A stretch of 64,000 nucleotides of DNA from Mesaphorura yosii (taxonomy: Eukaryota > Arthropoda > Collembola > Poduromorpha > Tullbergiidae): contig WIXG01000211.1 of assembly GCA_009869945.1 (NCBI GenBank), positions 62,001 through 126,000 of the forward strand. The letters are read 5' to 3'. A model generated the notes under the pieces. That model searched no databases, was not told the origin of the DNA, and saw only the letters and a list, made by a program, of their open reading frames with translations. Shown here in pieces: positions 23,491-38,815 of the stretch. Made by a program: the position numbers and the translations under genes. Every line of letters starts with the position of its first letter. Position 1 is the first letter of the stretch.

Positions 23491-26186
23491 CTACTGTGGA
23501 AATCCACTGATCTCCCAGACTTTTGTGTTCGAATCCTGTCCAGCCGAAACAATTGTGTTGTTTTCTAACCACGCAATACTTGTAATTTGGCTTTGTGGGT
23601 GGGCGTCTGAAAATTAAAATTAATAAACCATTGCGATGTTGAAAAACGTTTGCAACAAATCGGAATTTTGTAAGTTCACTTACTCTTGATCACCAAATGC
23701 TTCGTAGGAACCTCAACACTCCATACAATGATTGTTGTATCCAAACTCCCAGATGCGACGAGTTTCGAGTTTGGTGACCATGCAATGCAGTTTACTCTAG
23801 CAGAATGGAAGCCCCAGTCTTTTGTATGTGACACCTGAAATATAAAAATAGAATGAAGTAGATTGAGCCAAGATTGCATTAGAAAATCGGCTAAATTCGA
23901 GCATACTAGTTCTAGTTACCTGGTAAGAAGGTACAGAGTATAGAACTAGCTTGCGATTTCCATCGCATGCTACCAAATAATCTCCATCAGGTGAGTATGC
24001 ACAATCAGTTATTGGGCCCAAATGGTTTAGAGTGGACTTCAGTGTAAAATTGTTACCATCGACATGATAAATTTGAACCTGCAGTTAAACGACACAGCGA
24101 AAATTTAAGATCAATTAAAGACTATCGAAAGGTTTCGACAAACTGCTTCTTTCTAGGATTTACCTTATTATTTGCTCCACCTCCCACAGCCAGATCTTGC
24201 GTAGCCTTGTTGTAGCTAACACTTGACGGTTCGAAGTCAACAGGTAGAGAAGCAATTTTCCTTCCATCTTCAACGATAATCAGCTTAAAATTTTAAACAC
24301 GAGTTTACTCAAGTCGTATTAAAACAGAAATACTTGCAATGAATTAAATTAAGGTAATACCTCTTTCACTGTACCAATGAATACTTTTCCATCAGAAACA
24401 TCCATGCCTCGCGGTTGCGAACCAAGTTTTACATCTTTGGTTGAATCGTAAGTATTATTGGACAAGTCAATTTGCTTTAGCGAATCATCTATTCCACATG
24501 TGTACATGATATTTCCAACAGCTTTCATTCTGTTAATCTGATTTCCATGTCCTTTTCCTTCGACCCGGTCATTTTCTCCTGTTTTGGCGTTCCAGTAAGT
24601 AACCCACCCGTCATGTGAGCCAGTATAAATGAATGAGCGATCTTCATTTAGACACATGACGGTAATTGGCTTGTTATGCCCCTAGTGAAAAAATTGAAAT
24701 CGAAAACATTAACAGAGGGCAGGATTGGATTGATTTTTACAATGGCATTACTCACTTTAACAACACGCAATGGTAGATTAGCATTGTTTACATCAAGATA
24801 TGTAATAAATCCACTGAGAGACACCGTCAGGAGGTGAGGACCTTGCCACAGACAGGAAACCTGCGTGCATAAAAGGAAATGAAGTTAAGGCACTCAGAAT
24901 CGACGGCTGCAACAAATAATTTAATTTTCCATGCGATAAAGGACAAGGACGCACTTGCTGGTCATCTACGCCGGTTCCCATGACAAATTCAGAGACCATT
25001 TCCTTTGTGTTTATATCCCACAGTTTGCATTTTTTATCTCCAGAGGCTGTAAGAATTTGTGTTCCGTCTGGATTCCATGCGAGCTGTAATAAAATGACGC
25101 AATATGAAAAGAAATGCTTCAACAATAAAAGTTGTTTAACTCAGTTTAAGAAACAGACTTACACCGTAAACACCTCCAGTATGAGCTGGAGAGCCGATCT
25201 CGCCGATAAGTTCAGAATCAGCCCCGTTGTACAGGAATACTCGACCATCGAATCCACCGCTTGCAAAATATTCGCCGTTTGGTGAATATCGGACGACTTG
25301 TACAAATTTTGTATGTTCCTGCGCATGAAATCGACAAGAGTATTGTAATTTAAATCTAGTAAAGTAGCTTATACGTGATAGAAGCCATCTTACCTGTTTA
25401 GTCATCTTAAACTTGAAGGGCGGCCCCTCAAAGACTCCGATTGTGTTATCTTCACTTCCAGTGACGATCCTAAAGGGTCGGGCTGGTCTAAAGTCGCAAG
25501 AATTGATTAATTTCGACTGGCCAGAAATCTCTCCAACTGATGTGCCAGTATCCACGCTAAATACATGACCAAATTTTTCTCTGCCCTCGCCGACAACCAC
25601 CATTCGTTGGCTGTCTGCGGACCAAGCTATGTCTTTAATTGGTCCTCCAAATGGCTGATACTCAGCTTTCAAGATGTGTTCTTTGTTGACAGTATCCCAG
25701 ATGCGAATCTTTCCGGATTGATCTCCTGATGCAATGTAAAACCCACTAGGTGAATATTTGGCGACTAGGACATTAGTCGAATGCTCGGTGTAGATGTCAG
25801 CGATAGCCGGATCCTGAAGCAGGGCGTGTCAAAAGTCACATTTAGATTTAATTTACCAACTTAACATTCGTGAATGAAGTGCATGAGGAATACCTGAATA
25901 TTTCGAATAATCACACTGTTTCCATTCGTATACAAGAAGTTATTGCCCTTTGGATCAGATCCAAGAACGATCGCATTTCCTCTTGCTGTGCGAGGTAGCG
26001 TAGCAAATGTGAATACTGAAAATTCAGCAAAAAAAATGAGAGTAATAAGTGCACGTAAAGCAGTTAATGAACATTTTAATGAACCCTAAAAGACGAATTT
26101 CGGTTATTCACGAATGTTAGTAATCATGCAATATCAAGAATGCTTCAAAGACACTTACAATTCTTGTAAGAAGAAGTCGAACTCAT
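23491..26186 (-). CDS. WDR1: WD-repeat protein 1 / actin-interacting protein 1
   Basis: Cofilin cofactor that promotes actin filament disassembly; two seven-bladed WD40 propellers. The gene starts MSSTSSYKN at 26186 and ends WEISGFPQ at 23491 in about a dozen exons with GT-AG borders, giving about 600 residues, the family length. Recognisable blocks in order: [163 protein letters not shown] and [18 protein letters not shown]. Each matches the corresponding blade of animal WDR1. Nothing is missing; all frames close. Confidence 0.96.
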
Positions 26187-26505
26187 CTTGCCGATAAGTG
26201 AGCAGGAAATGGATTACCGGAAGGTATTTAGCGCTTTCTTCGAAAATAGCTTGATTACACTAACTTTGTAACAACACTTCACAATTAGTCCTGGTGTCAC
26301 AATCACATAAATCACTCTATCACGTCAGTTTTGACAGTTCTCAGCCGGAGCAATTTAACAGACTAGTATTCAAATCCGAGATGTTCGGACGTGATGATTC
26401 ACTCTTGTTCTGTTGAAATACAAAATAACACTTGAGTTTAGACTACAGAATTTACTCTCAGCACCGGATAGATGTCTCATGAATGAGTTGTGATCCAGCT
26501 GCAAA
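26187..26505. other. Upstream region of WDR1
   Basis: Short spacer between WDR1 and the RING exon on the same strand; must contain the WDR1 promoter. Confidence 0.5.
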
Positions 26506-26825
26506 CTAGCAAAATTTCTTTGTTCCTTCGCCTGCAAATTCGCATGCATACTGGTTGACTTTACATTCGAGAAGTTCTTCCAGAATTCGCCATAACTGGT
26601 CCATGGACATGGTGATCACGAAGGTTTTAATTTCTGCTCTGCACGATGGACATTTGATGACACGTAGATTTGCGTGAGGTTAGCATAGCACACGGTGCAC
26701 GCCCAATGTAAACAAGTTCGAGGGCGATAAAGACCATACGGAGATTTATTCGATTTTTGTTCCAGACACATGACACACTCTAACGACTCTGGTAAATCGT
26801 TTGGTGGGGTTGAATCCGTGCTGCT
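26506..26825 (-). pseudogene. RING-finger (C3HC4) coding exon with an apparent frameshift
   Basis: Minus-strand reading from the acceptor at 26825 gives PESLECVMCLEQKSNKSPYG then YRPRTCLHWACTVCYANLTQ, the first six zinc ligands of a C3HC4 RING. The last pair (VIKCPSCRAEIKTF) and a plausible C-terminus ending GEGTKKFC at 26506 lie in another frame. The shift falls near 26667 with no usable splice sites between. No upstream exon or start codon could be tied to it in phase. It is either a young pseudogene or a gene with a one-base sequence error. Confidence 0.6.
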
Positions 26826-27688
26826 CTGAAATTATAAAACAAAGTAAAGTAAAGCGAAATTGCATTACATACCGATCAGATTCTCTGGACTCTTAATTGG
26901 CAATACAATATGTTGACAAATCAGATTCAATCCTGTAAAAGCATGGCACTAATGCCACAGCAAGTTGCGTTAGCAGGACGGAGAGGACACAAATTAGTAG
27001 ATGAGTGACCACCATTTGACGCTTTCGTAGCTCGCACACCTAATCAATAACATGGAGTAAAATTTCTAGGTATCAATTCAAATCAGACATGCATTACGTT
27101 ACTTGATTTGGAAAGATGTCTCAGTCTCGGACAAACCTGACTCAGTCAAATGAAGCTGTATTCTGTATGAAGTCAATGCGCGCATCAGGCGAAGATTATA
27201 GTGCACTTACAAGAAGCCCCACATTCAAAGTGTATAGCATATACATATCGTTATCAGTGAAACACCCAAATACAATGAGAGCTTGTTTCTTTGTGACTGC
27301 GCTGTGCTACCTTGTGCCTTGGACTTGTATTGTCTAATTCTGGCTGGCTGTGAAAGGTGAAACGTCTGAAGAAATTTCTTATTTCTCATTTCATACTGCC
27401 TAAAACTGACTCGACTTCTCCCATTCTCCTTTTCGCTTGTGACCTGGGCAGGCTCAGTTTCTCGTCCAATTCTTGTAAATCTTTCCAAAGTGTAGCCAAT
27501 GACATAATCAGTGAAATAAGTGTCAATCAGCGGCCAGAATCCTCATTGAGTGACCCACTAGTCGTCACACGTCACCACCTACCTCGTGATCAATACCCAA
27601 GTACGACTAATCTGATCTGAGATATTATGCTTGCTACTACTTGATTCAATAATACCAGCGTCTGTCTGTGCTGATTCCAGGATCTAAA
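26826..27688. other. Spacer upstream of the cyclin gene
   Basis: No supported gene. A possible minus-strand exon near 26877-26940 has splice borders but its phase does not fit the RING exon. ORFs at 27116-27620 on both strands look random. Confidence 0.45.
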
Positions 27689-29880
27689 ATGGATACCTCA
27701 AGATCCGACGCAAATATGACACTATGTGAAGATTCGGATTCGAACTTGAAGATATTTATCCCTTTCTTTTATATCTCAACGAGGATTTGTGTAAAAGAGC
27801 TGGCACGAGTTTATGGGAACAGCGAAGATTATGATCTCGAGGAGGTGCAAGCAACTTTGGTGGAGGATGCAATTGAAGCAATACGCAAACGCGAGAAAAG
27901 ACTTATGAAGACGTGGATAAATCACATGGAGCATGTAGGTTCAATTAATTAAAAGGACTAGTTTTAAGTTCCATTATGCGAGCCAATTGTGATTGTTCAG
28001 TCTCTTAATCGATTAGTTTTGATCACTAGGGAGAATAAGTAAGCAGAGGCTGTTGAAACTTAGGCTGAGGAGTTTATAAAGGATAAATCTTACTTTCTTG
28101 GGTTCCTGGGGATCTTTGTGTCATTGGATGTCAAATTTTGAATACCAGTATCTTTGAATTCCAAGTATCAATTTCCAGAATCACCAAATTGCACAAGTAT
28201 TGAGTATATCAATAATTAACTATGAAATTGTGATAAGAGCAGCGCGTCTTCAATAATTCAATTCTCAGGTCTGCTACAGTGATGCAGTCCAGTTTGTAAC
28301 GGTCAAGCGTGTTCCTACCAAAACCCATTGTTCTCTCATCGGACCACGACAGAGAGACCTTTGCTTCTTTTCATGCATACTATGAACTTCCTCCGCGTTC
28401 CTTGCTTCGGATTTATCCTCGTCCTCTAGCATTATTGCTGCAAGTGACTCTTGTCCTTGCCGTTCGTGCCTTGCACTGCGCTGAAGAGATTGCGCCTCGC
28501 GTTTGTGCATTTATGAGAAATTCAAGTCATGTCTCAAGTTGTCAATCAGACGAATTTAATCTTAAAGTTGAAACATTTCTATTCTATCAGTCACCAATTT
28601 TGCAGTTAGAGATTTGCGTTATCATCCGGTTGCTTCATCGAAAATAAGCAAATTATCTAATGTAATCTAATTTTTTCCAGGAAGGCATGCGGAAAGCCAT
28701 GGTCCACTACATTTGTGCAGTCTGCGTCAAATTTAAATTGTCTCGTGCGACCGCAGCACTGGCAATCCATATCTTCAATTATTTCCAAGACTCACATAAC
28801 ATTGTTCTTCGTCAGATGTACACCGTGGCGCTGACTTGCCTCGCCATCGCCTGTAAGTTAGTTCGCGGTCAATTTACGCAAGATTGCATGACTAAATTAA
28901 TCAGGTTCCTTATCATTTTCAGCCAAAATTCATCAGCGTGATATTGCAGTTTGTCGAATGCGTGCTTTGTCAAGAACAATTCCCGAGAGGATGACGTATT
29001 CTGCTAAACTCTTCCGAGCTATTGAAAAAATTATCCTTGAATACTTTAAACTCGAAATGATCATTCCGACGGTGAACGACTTTATCGACACCTACAGCGC
29101 GGTTGCTCTCGAAGACGTCGACATTTTCTACAAATTACTTGCTCAGCAAGTGAACGGAGTTACTTCCGAAGATGGAAACACGCTCCTAGGAGTGGCCAGG
29201 GACGACAATCTGCTAGCAGCCACGCTTCGTCGGGACTTGAGACTCCTTGCTTCCGATATGACAAATGTCATGTCGCTACTTTTGGACGGTATGTCAATAA
29301 TACAAAATTTAAGCAGGTTTAGTAATATTCGCTGATACCGTCATTGAATTCATTGACTGATTACTCAAGCCACATTGCTTGTATTCATTTTGCAGAAGAA
29401 CCGTCAAATAAATTTCCGCCATCTCTAATCGCAGCTGCTATTCTTCTGTTGACAAGATTGAAATTTCAATTCCAACGTTGGTGTGGCTATCTAGAACGAA
29501 TCACCGGCTACCCCCACGAGGATGTGGTCGTTTGCATCAATGAATATGTCCTCGCAAGTGAAGACGTAAAAGATTTTCTTGACCTCGATGACTCCGTGGT
29601 GATCACATCTGAAATGTTGGAAACCGACGAATTCGTCATCCAAAGTATATTTGACGCTAACGTGTACCCCGAATTCATCATGATTGGAGGTCAAATTCGT
29701 AGGAAACCGTTGGAGCGTACTCCAGAGAAGAAGTGTGACTTCAATATCAGCAGCAGCAGCAGCAGCAGCGGCTGTGGTGGAACTGACGACACCAGTACCT
29801 GGAGTGTCTACAGCAGTTGTAGTATTTCTAGTATTAGTGCCGGAACCACCGCTAATCCGATGTTCATCCCGTCGTCATAA
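27689..29880 (+). CDS. Cyclin, cyclin J-like
   Basis: Probable regulatory subunit of a cyclin-dependent kinase. Exons 27689-27934, 28681-28852, 28923-29288 and 29396-29880 give 422 residues. The cyclin box runs through AMVHYICAVCVKFKLSRATA, HNIVLRQMYTVALTCLAIAS, LFRAIEKIILEYFKLEMIIP and TVNDFIDTYSAV, the last two resembling the LPTPAHFIEYY region of cyclin J. The second fold includes FPPSLIAAAILLLTRLKF. The tail carries a run of eight serines from an AGC repeat at about 29751-29768. Conserved Lys/Glu of the cyclin box (K in LASKF, E of helix 5) are only partly kept (SKIHQRD), so CDK binding is not assured. The first intron (746 bp) is the longest in this gene. Confidence 0.8.
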
Positions 29881-31051
29881 TTTCAATCCGTCACCTCTCA
29901 CTATTAATCCAATGCAGAACAAAAGTAAAATTACTCGTCGTACCGGCACAAGGACATCGGCTTCGTCGCTTTTTGCTGAATTAAGTAAGTAGCAGGGAAT
30001 TTGCGGCACTGTACAATGTAAATACAAATCGTTCTAATTATTTTTTATGTCTTATTTTAATCATATTTAATAACTCTACACATTGTAAGTATGGACAATT
30101 TATTGTATTCTGAGTATTCTGACCCTTTTTTACCTGTAAATAGTTTTGACTTGACCTTTCTACCGGTAATCAGTTTAATTTACTTTAACCTTGGGGATTG
30201 CAATTAATAACTTACCCGAGGAGCAAAAATAAAGACGTGATCCTTCCTTTCTTAGCAGCGGCAAATTTTCGACATTTTTCTAATATATTTCTGAAAAAAG
30301 GTGATTTGGTTTGCATTTACAAAGCCAGAGCATTAGTTCATAGCCACAACTACGATAAGACATTCCAGTATTGAATTAGATTGGCCCAATCATTAATGAA
30401 ATCCATTTTAAGCATCGCATCCAGCATAGGAATCAGATCCTGATTTCAAACATTAGTGACTTTACCCACTTTGGATGTATAAAAGTATAAAGTAAGGTAA
30501 AGGGAGGAAAAAGTATAATTTTATATACTGGGTCATCAACTCCAGTCACGCCATCGAGGAATGACGCAATGCACTTGTCTAGCTTATTGTCTACCGAGGT
30601 CCATGCACCATTTCTTGGGTTCGAAGTTCAGAGCCTGTCAGAATTCATACGCGTAACCTGTCAATGAACAATCAACGGTCATTTTCGGGTTGCTTAACCT
30701 TGTCAAAATTTCAGCAGAAAAGTTAATTTTCGGGGCTACCTGAGACGAGTTCGGAGCTTTCCTTCTCAGCTTCCTGGCGACTGCGGATTCACTCTTCTTT
30801 TTGCAAACAGACTAGTAGAAGGTTTTGACAGAAGTCTCTCGGAGTAGCAGCCTTGCCTTGTTAACACGTACGTCTGAACAAATTGGAAGCAAAATCAATC
30901 TTCCTGCTACACTTACGATTTCACTGAAATCCACACTACTTCGGAAGAATTATAAAAGAATCGTAAGCAACCAAAATCTTAACTCCTCCTTCATTGTTCA
31001 GTCCACAAAATTTACACGTATCTAAACGATGCAATAATGATTTCAGGAAAG
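29881..31051. other. Cyclin 3' UTR and spacer
   Basis: AT-rich; polyadenylation-type AATAAA near 30228. Just before the NPC2-like ATG the sequence TGATTTCAG ends at 31048, so a non-coding 5' exon of that gene is likely. Confidence 0.5.
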
Positions 31052-31546
31052 ATGAATCACATTTACGGAGTACTCCTGCTGCTGGGAGGCATTGGCCTGG
31101 CTGGCGCAATTCGAGTTGACATGTGCAAACAACCGGGCTCGACTGCTGAATCATTTGGCGCGTCGAAACTTCAGGACGTTCGTATCAGCGGTTGTGCCGA
31201 AATCCCCTGCACTCTACGAAAGGGCAGCACAACAATCATCGAATTCGATTTCATCCCGGACAAGACTTACAACAGCTTAACAACTTCAGTATATGGCAGC
31301 ATCGGAGTCTTGCGTATTCCCTTCCACGAAGTTCACGGCACCAACGCGTGCTTCGATGTTGTCCGCAAGGCTGATGGCAAACGAGGTTGCCCCATCGAAG
31401 CCGGTCAACTCTACATCTACAAAAATTCCGTCCAGATTTTGAGAAACTACCCGGCTATGAGCGTCACTGTCCAGTACGGACTCAATTTGGACGACGAGAC
31501 TTCGGCCGTGTGCTTCAACCTACCAGCAAACATCGCCCAGCCTTGA
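31052..31546 (+). CDS. NPC2-like ML-domain secreted lipid-binding protein
   Basis: 164 residues in one exon. Signal peptide MNHIYGVLLLLGGIGLAGA is followed by an ML domain: VRISGCAEIPCTLRKGSTTI, GVLRIPFHEVHGTNACFDVV, GCPIEAGQLYIYKNSVQILR and YPAMSVTVQYGLNLDDETSA-CFNLP. The six cysteines sit where NPC2 forms three disulfides, and length matches NPC2 (151 aa). Role inferred: sterol or other lipid transfer in the lysosome or extracellular space. I chose the ATG at 31052 because it directly follows a splice acceptor and starts the signal peptide; an in-frame ATG at 31037 would disturb it. Confidence 0.88.
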   Translation: MNHIYGVLLLLGGIGLAGAIRVDMCKQPGSTAESFGASKLQDVRISGCAEIPCTLRKGSTTIIEFDFIPDKTYNSLTTSVYGSIGVLRIPFHEVHGTNACFDVVRKADGKRGCPIEAGQLYIYKNSVQILRNYPAMSVTVQYGLNLDDETSAVCFNLPANIAQP

Positions 31547-32531
31547 GCAGGACTTACAATTGCTAAGCGTCATTGTTATTTCGTTACTTACGTATCAAAC
31601 CACTGCATTGTATGTTTTGGGTTTTAGCGTAGTCACTGAAGAAACGAATTCTGATGAGTGATGAGGATAAATAAAAATTATGAAAATGTAATTGGATGGC
31701 CGGAGATGAGTTGAAGAATTTCTGCTCGTGTGTGTTGCGTTTTCGGTCATGACTGGAAGGAAGACCATTTAACAATTAATATTACTGCAAATTTTCGTGG
31801 TAAAAGTGCAAATTCCAATTCCTTCCACTCTAGAATTCATGAATTCTTGATCTCGCAGCGAATTTGTTATTCCTCCAGTTCAACAGCGACATTCTTGAAG
31901 TTGGAATCACCATTGTTTTTCATCACAATGGGAGAGCGACCAACAGGGAATACATGTGTAACTCTCTAGAATAATCCAAACGCAAGTAGCTCTTAAACTT
32001 AAACGAACTTAAACCCATTGCAGAATGGCTTTTGCTGACTAGGCCCAGTAAAACGCAAAACGGTAAACATGCTGGAAATCACGTACGCAGCTGCATATTT
32101 TAAAAGTCTACGATTACAATTGCAGTATGTTGGCAACATAATTAAGCATTTAAACGGCCACCCTCGTGGCCGGCATTCGAAGAGTACGCAAGCACGATCC
32201 ATATCAGTCAACACCATGCTTCAACTTCAACTTTAATCTGTCTAGCGTCCACGCTGGACGATCCAGGAACCATGCTGGCTGTTGAGTTGATACAGACAAA
32301 GTTATGAAACCGCGTTACTCGTATCTGATGATAAGACCCACTTCAACATGCAACGACGAAATCGAGTATAAAGCAGGGCTTCTGAATTTAGTTAATCCTT
32401 TTACGAACTCATATGGAAGATGTCATTCTTCATTGCCTGTCCTGATGTGACGGGCTCTCCAGGCCGCAGTCTCACAATCTAATTGCATTGTATTGCAGGG
32501 GTGACAGACATTGGCTCGGTCATTTAAAGGA
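31547..32531. other. Intergenic spacer
   Basis: No supported gene. Contains AATAAA near 31669 for the NPC2-like gene and a possible 5' UTR acceptor (attgcag) near 32494 for the transporter. Confidence 0.5.
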
Positions 32532-34538
32532 ATGGAAGAGTCAAAAGATATTGAGGAAGTCGGCAAAGAGGATGAGTTCTTTGGTACGTCGAAGCCTCCA
32601 TTGCGTTCCGACTCCACTGAGTCCAACATCTTGGAGGAGTCGGAGCATTCAACGGCGGGCGCCAATGAAGACGCCAAGGAGGACACTCCGACTTCTCGAA
32701 CATGGCAGGAGCTGACCGTGTTTTACGTCAAACAGCTCCTCATGGAGCCTGGTTTCCTTGTCTACATGGTCGCATCTGTAATGGGCAACATCATGGCAAA
32801 CGACCTGCAGCTGGACAGAGCGTGTCGCGTCAACATGGCCTACAACGACACCGTTTGCGATGCGCTGATGGCGACGTAAGTAAGAGAATGCGATTTTTTG
32901 CTTGTTATGAATTGGACCGCGGTTGATTCTAGCCAGTTGTTTGTGCCTGCAGGCCGAAGGTGCCTGGATTATTCGTGAAGGAAGAGGAAGAGGTTCAGAA
33001 AGTAATTTCCGGCATCGGCACATGGATCGAAGTCATCGAGAACTTCTTCCCCATTCTCTTCTCCCTGTTTCTCGGTGGCTGGACCGATGTGTACGGGATC
33101 AAGCTTCCTTTCCTGATTGCCATTGCGGGCATTGTAGTCCGATACAGCGGTCTCCTTGTCTGCGTTCGCTACGCTCATTGGACCGCCCAGACTGTGGGAA
33201 TGTTCTCCATATTGCCAGGCTCCTTGACTGGCGGTCGTATCGCAATCAGCATGCTTGTGTACAGCTACGTCGCTGTTACTTCCAGCCTGAAAGACAGAAC
33301 CCTCCGAGTCGGCATTCTAACGGCGATCAGGACATTCGGACGGTCCGCTGGCGCTGCGCTTGGTGGGCACCTGAAGCGGCGTGGATACAATTACTACTTT
33401 ATTTTTGGAGTGGGTGGAGGACTGGCGGCCGTGTCCTTCGTCTACATGCTGCTTCTCCTGCCAAACCCCAGACGTGGTTCAAATCCATTCGGATGGGACA
33501 CAACTAGCAAATGGGCAGCTGTGAAAAATATTTTTAACCTCAAAAGCATTTACGCGTCCGCCGTCGCCTTTCTCAAGAAACGGCCTTACGGCATTCGCAC
33601 CCAGCTTTATCTGCTTGTAATTATACTCATCTTCACCATGGCTCCCATGCAAGGTACCCAAGTTCTTAGTATTTAAGACGGGCTGGTTTTCTTCAAAATA
33701 TTTGTACACCATTTTAAGGAGAGGATTCTGTGCTCATGCTGTTTGTAAGAAAGCAGATCAGTTGGGGAACTCCACAGTACTCAACCTACTCGACTTTCAG
33801 GATGCTGATTGCGTTCGGGGGTAACAAGAGACAATTTTTACACTTCATAATTTGCTTAACAGTCAATTATTGCACGATGACACACACGAGCCAAATATTA
33901 AATTCTCAGGTGGCTTGATTTCTGTTGGACTTTTTGTCACTTGGATGAAGATGAAGGATTGGAAACTTGGGCTGATTTCGTGCGTTAGTCAAATCGGAGG
34001 TTCCTTTGTGTACGCTTATGCGCACAACGAGCTGATGATGTACATTGGTAAGAGGTTTCAGAGAGACTTATATGTGTCATTTCCAAGAACACGACCAAAA
34101 GTTAATTCTTGGTGTCGGCCTCTAAACAGCTCCAACCGTTGACGTGCTGAACGGCACTATGATTATTGCTGCACGAGCAATGATCTCCAAAATAATTCCT
34201 CTTGCTGAAATTGGGAAAGTGAACGCGATCGTGTCTGTCATCGACGCCACAACTCCTCTGTGGGGCAATCCAGTCTACAACGCTGTTTACAAAGGCACTC
34301 TCGAAAAGTTTCCAGGCGCCTTTTTTCTCCTCTCAGCAGCACTCACTGTGCCGCCGCTGCTCTTGTTCTTGTAAGTCAAGGGAAAGGCATTGAATTATGA
34401 ATTAGTTCGCTGGCGGTAATCTAAAATTAACTTTGCAGATATTTCGGAGTTACGAAAAAGGGACTTCCAATTGAGGAGCAGGCAGCTAATCGTGAAAGGA
34501 AGAAAATGAAAAATGTCCCGGCGTTGAAGCAACTTTAG
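32532..34538 (+). CDS. SLC46-family (proton-coupled folate transporter-like) MFS transporter
   Basis: Membrane solute carrier. Exons 32532-32875, 32953-33653, 33719-33820, 33910-34047, 34130-34370 and 34439-34538 give 541 residues with matching phases. An acidic cytosolic N-terminus precedes TM1 (PGFLVYMVASVMGNIMANDL). The first external loop has NDTVCD. The MFS signature is FLGGWTDVYGIKLPFLIAIA, between TM2 and TM3, followed by PGSLTGGRIAISMLVYSYVA and DRTLRVGILTAIRTFGRSAG, both typical of SLC46. Later helices include LYLLVIILIFTMAPMQG, DWKLGLISCVSQIGGSFVYA and AFFLLSAALTVPPLLLFLYF. The tail is lysine-rich. Substrate cannot be read from the sequence. Confidence 0.9.
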
Positions 34539-37645
<3,107 letters not shown>

Positions 37646-38289
37646 GACAAAAACACGAGATTTTGATTTGTTTTTTATGTAATATATTTTATTGTTATAA
37701 AGACAGCGCGTAATTGCGCACAGCACTTTACAAGAATTGTGGAATCGTTTTTCAGCATCTTTCCTTGTACTGCCATGCCCAAGATGAATACATCTTGTGA
37801 GGCACGGTGACATGAAATGAGACTATTTCACTGTGCCCAGTGCAGGTTAAAATGAGACTTGAGACAATGCTGCATGGGAGAAGACAGAGGGAGCTGCTGG
37901 CTGGCTGCCGCCGGCTTGATGCTGTTTACAAATTCTGTCATTTGCAAAGCAAGCCAAGTTTAGAGGAGAGACACGAGACGAGAAAATAGCAGTAAAACTC
38001 AATTTGCTACCAGACCACGGCTGCGGCTACGACTTATAGAGGCAGAACCAACCAGTCAATGTAGTAATGCTCTTAAGATTTATAAATAAACCATGACACT
38101 CGATCTGGCAGTGGGAGCTTGCAATTAAAACCTTCTAGATTTGGCAAACTGCTTGATTCGTACTCCAACAGTTGGCATTCAAGTGCTATTTTGCCAGTTG
38201 TTAGCATCACAAAAGCGACAAACCAATTTGCAAAATAAGAAGTAACGAGGGAGTTCGTGCGTCCTTTCGTTTTCAGGTCAGTGGGGAGG
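37646..38289. other. GALE 3' UTR and upstream side of selenoprotein W copy 1
   Basis: No other gene seen. Candidate AATAAA-type signals near 38085. Confidence 0.5.
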
Positions 38290-38815
38290 ATGGGTAAGCT
38301 ATTTGTCCATGTGGTGTACTGGTAAGTCCGAATTGTTTACTCTAATTCTGGGGTAGCGACGATAAACTTGAACCATCATCATGCCAAAGGCTAGCTTCTG
38401 TCTTTCGATTACAGCGGTGTTTGAGGGTACCGTCGCAGTTTCCAGAACCTCAAAATGGACCTTCAACAGATTTTCGGGTGCGAGGTTGAAGTCGTAAGTG
38501 TTCACAAAATGCTCTGCTATTCTTGTCCAATTTTATGATCTGAATGTACGCAGATGCATTTAAACTCTTTGCAGACCGGAGAAGCCACGCCAATGCGAAC
38601 GGACCTTTTTGAGGTAACCGTTCAGAATGCGGAGACTGGACAAGTTCCAAAACTCATACATTCCAAAAAGGTAAATTTGAATTCAATGTTGATTGCTGAT
38701 GAGTGGACTAACGTGATGAAGCAGCTGCCTCTTTCAGAATGGAGATCAGTTTGTGGACACTCCAGAAAAATTAGACAGGATTGTCCAGTCAATCCGGAAG
38801 GAACTTGTGTCTTAA
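38290..38815 (+). CDS. SELENOW: Selenoprotein W, copy 1 (UGA-encoded selenocysteine)
   Basis: Small Rdx-family thioredoxin-fold redox protein. Exons 38290-38321, 38415-38493, 38575-38670 and 38738-38815 give 94 residues if the in-frame TGA at 38422-38424 is read as selenocysteine: VVYC-G-V-U-GYRRSF, the C-x-x-U motif at the position it has in vertebrate SELENOW (YCGACGY/YCGAUGY). The rest matches the family: TGEATPMRTDLFEVTV, LIHSKKNGDQFVDTPEKL and a C-terminal helix. Intron positions and phases equal those of copy 2 on the opposite strand. Without UGA readthrough only 13 residues would be made. A candidate SECIS is listed separately. Confidence 0.9.

Noticed and set aside
38422..38424. TGA as a normal stop making selenoprotein W copy 1 a pseudogene
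   Set aside because: The TGA sits exactly at the Sec position of the Rdx motif, the same occurs in copy 2, and the downstream exons are intact and conserved.
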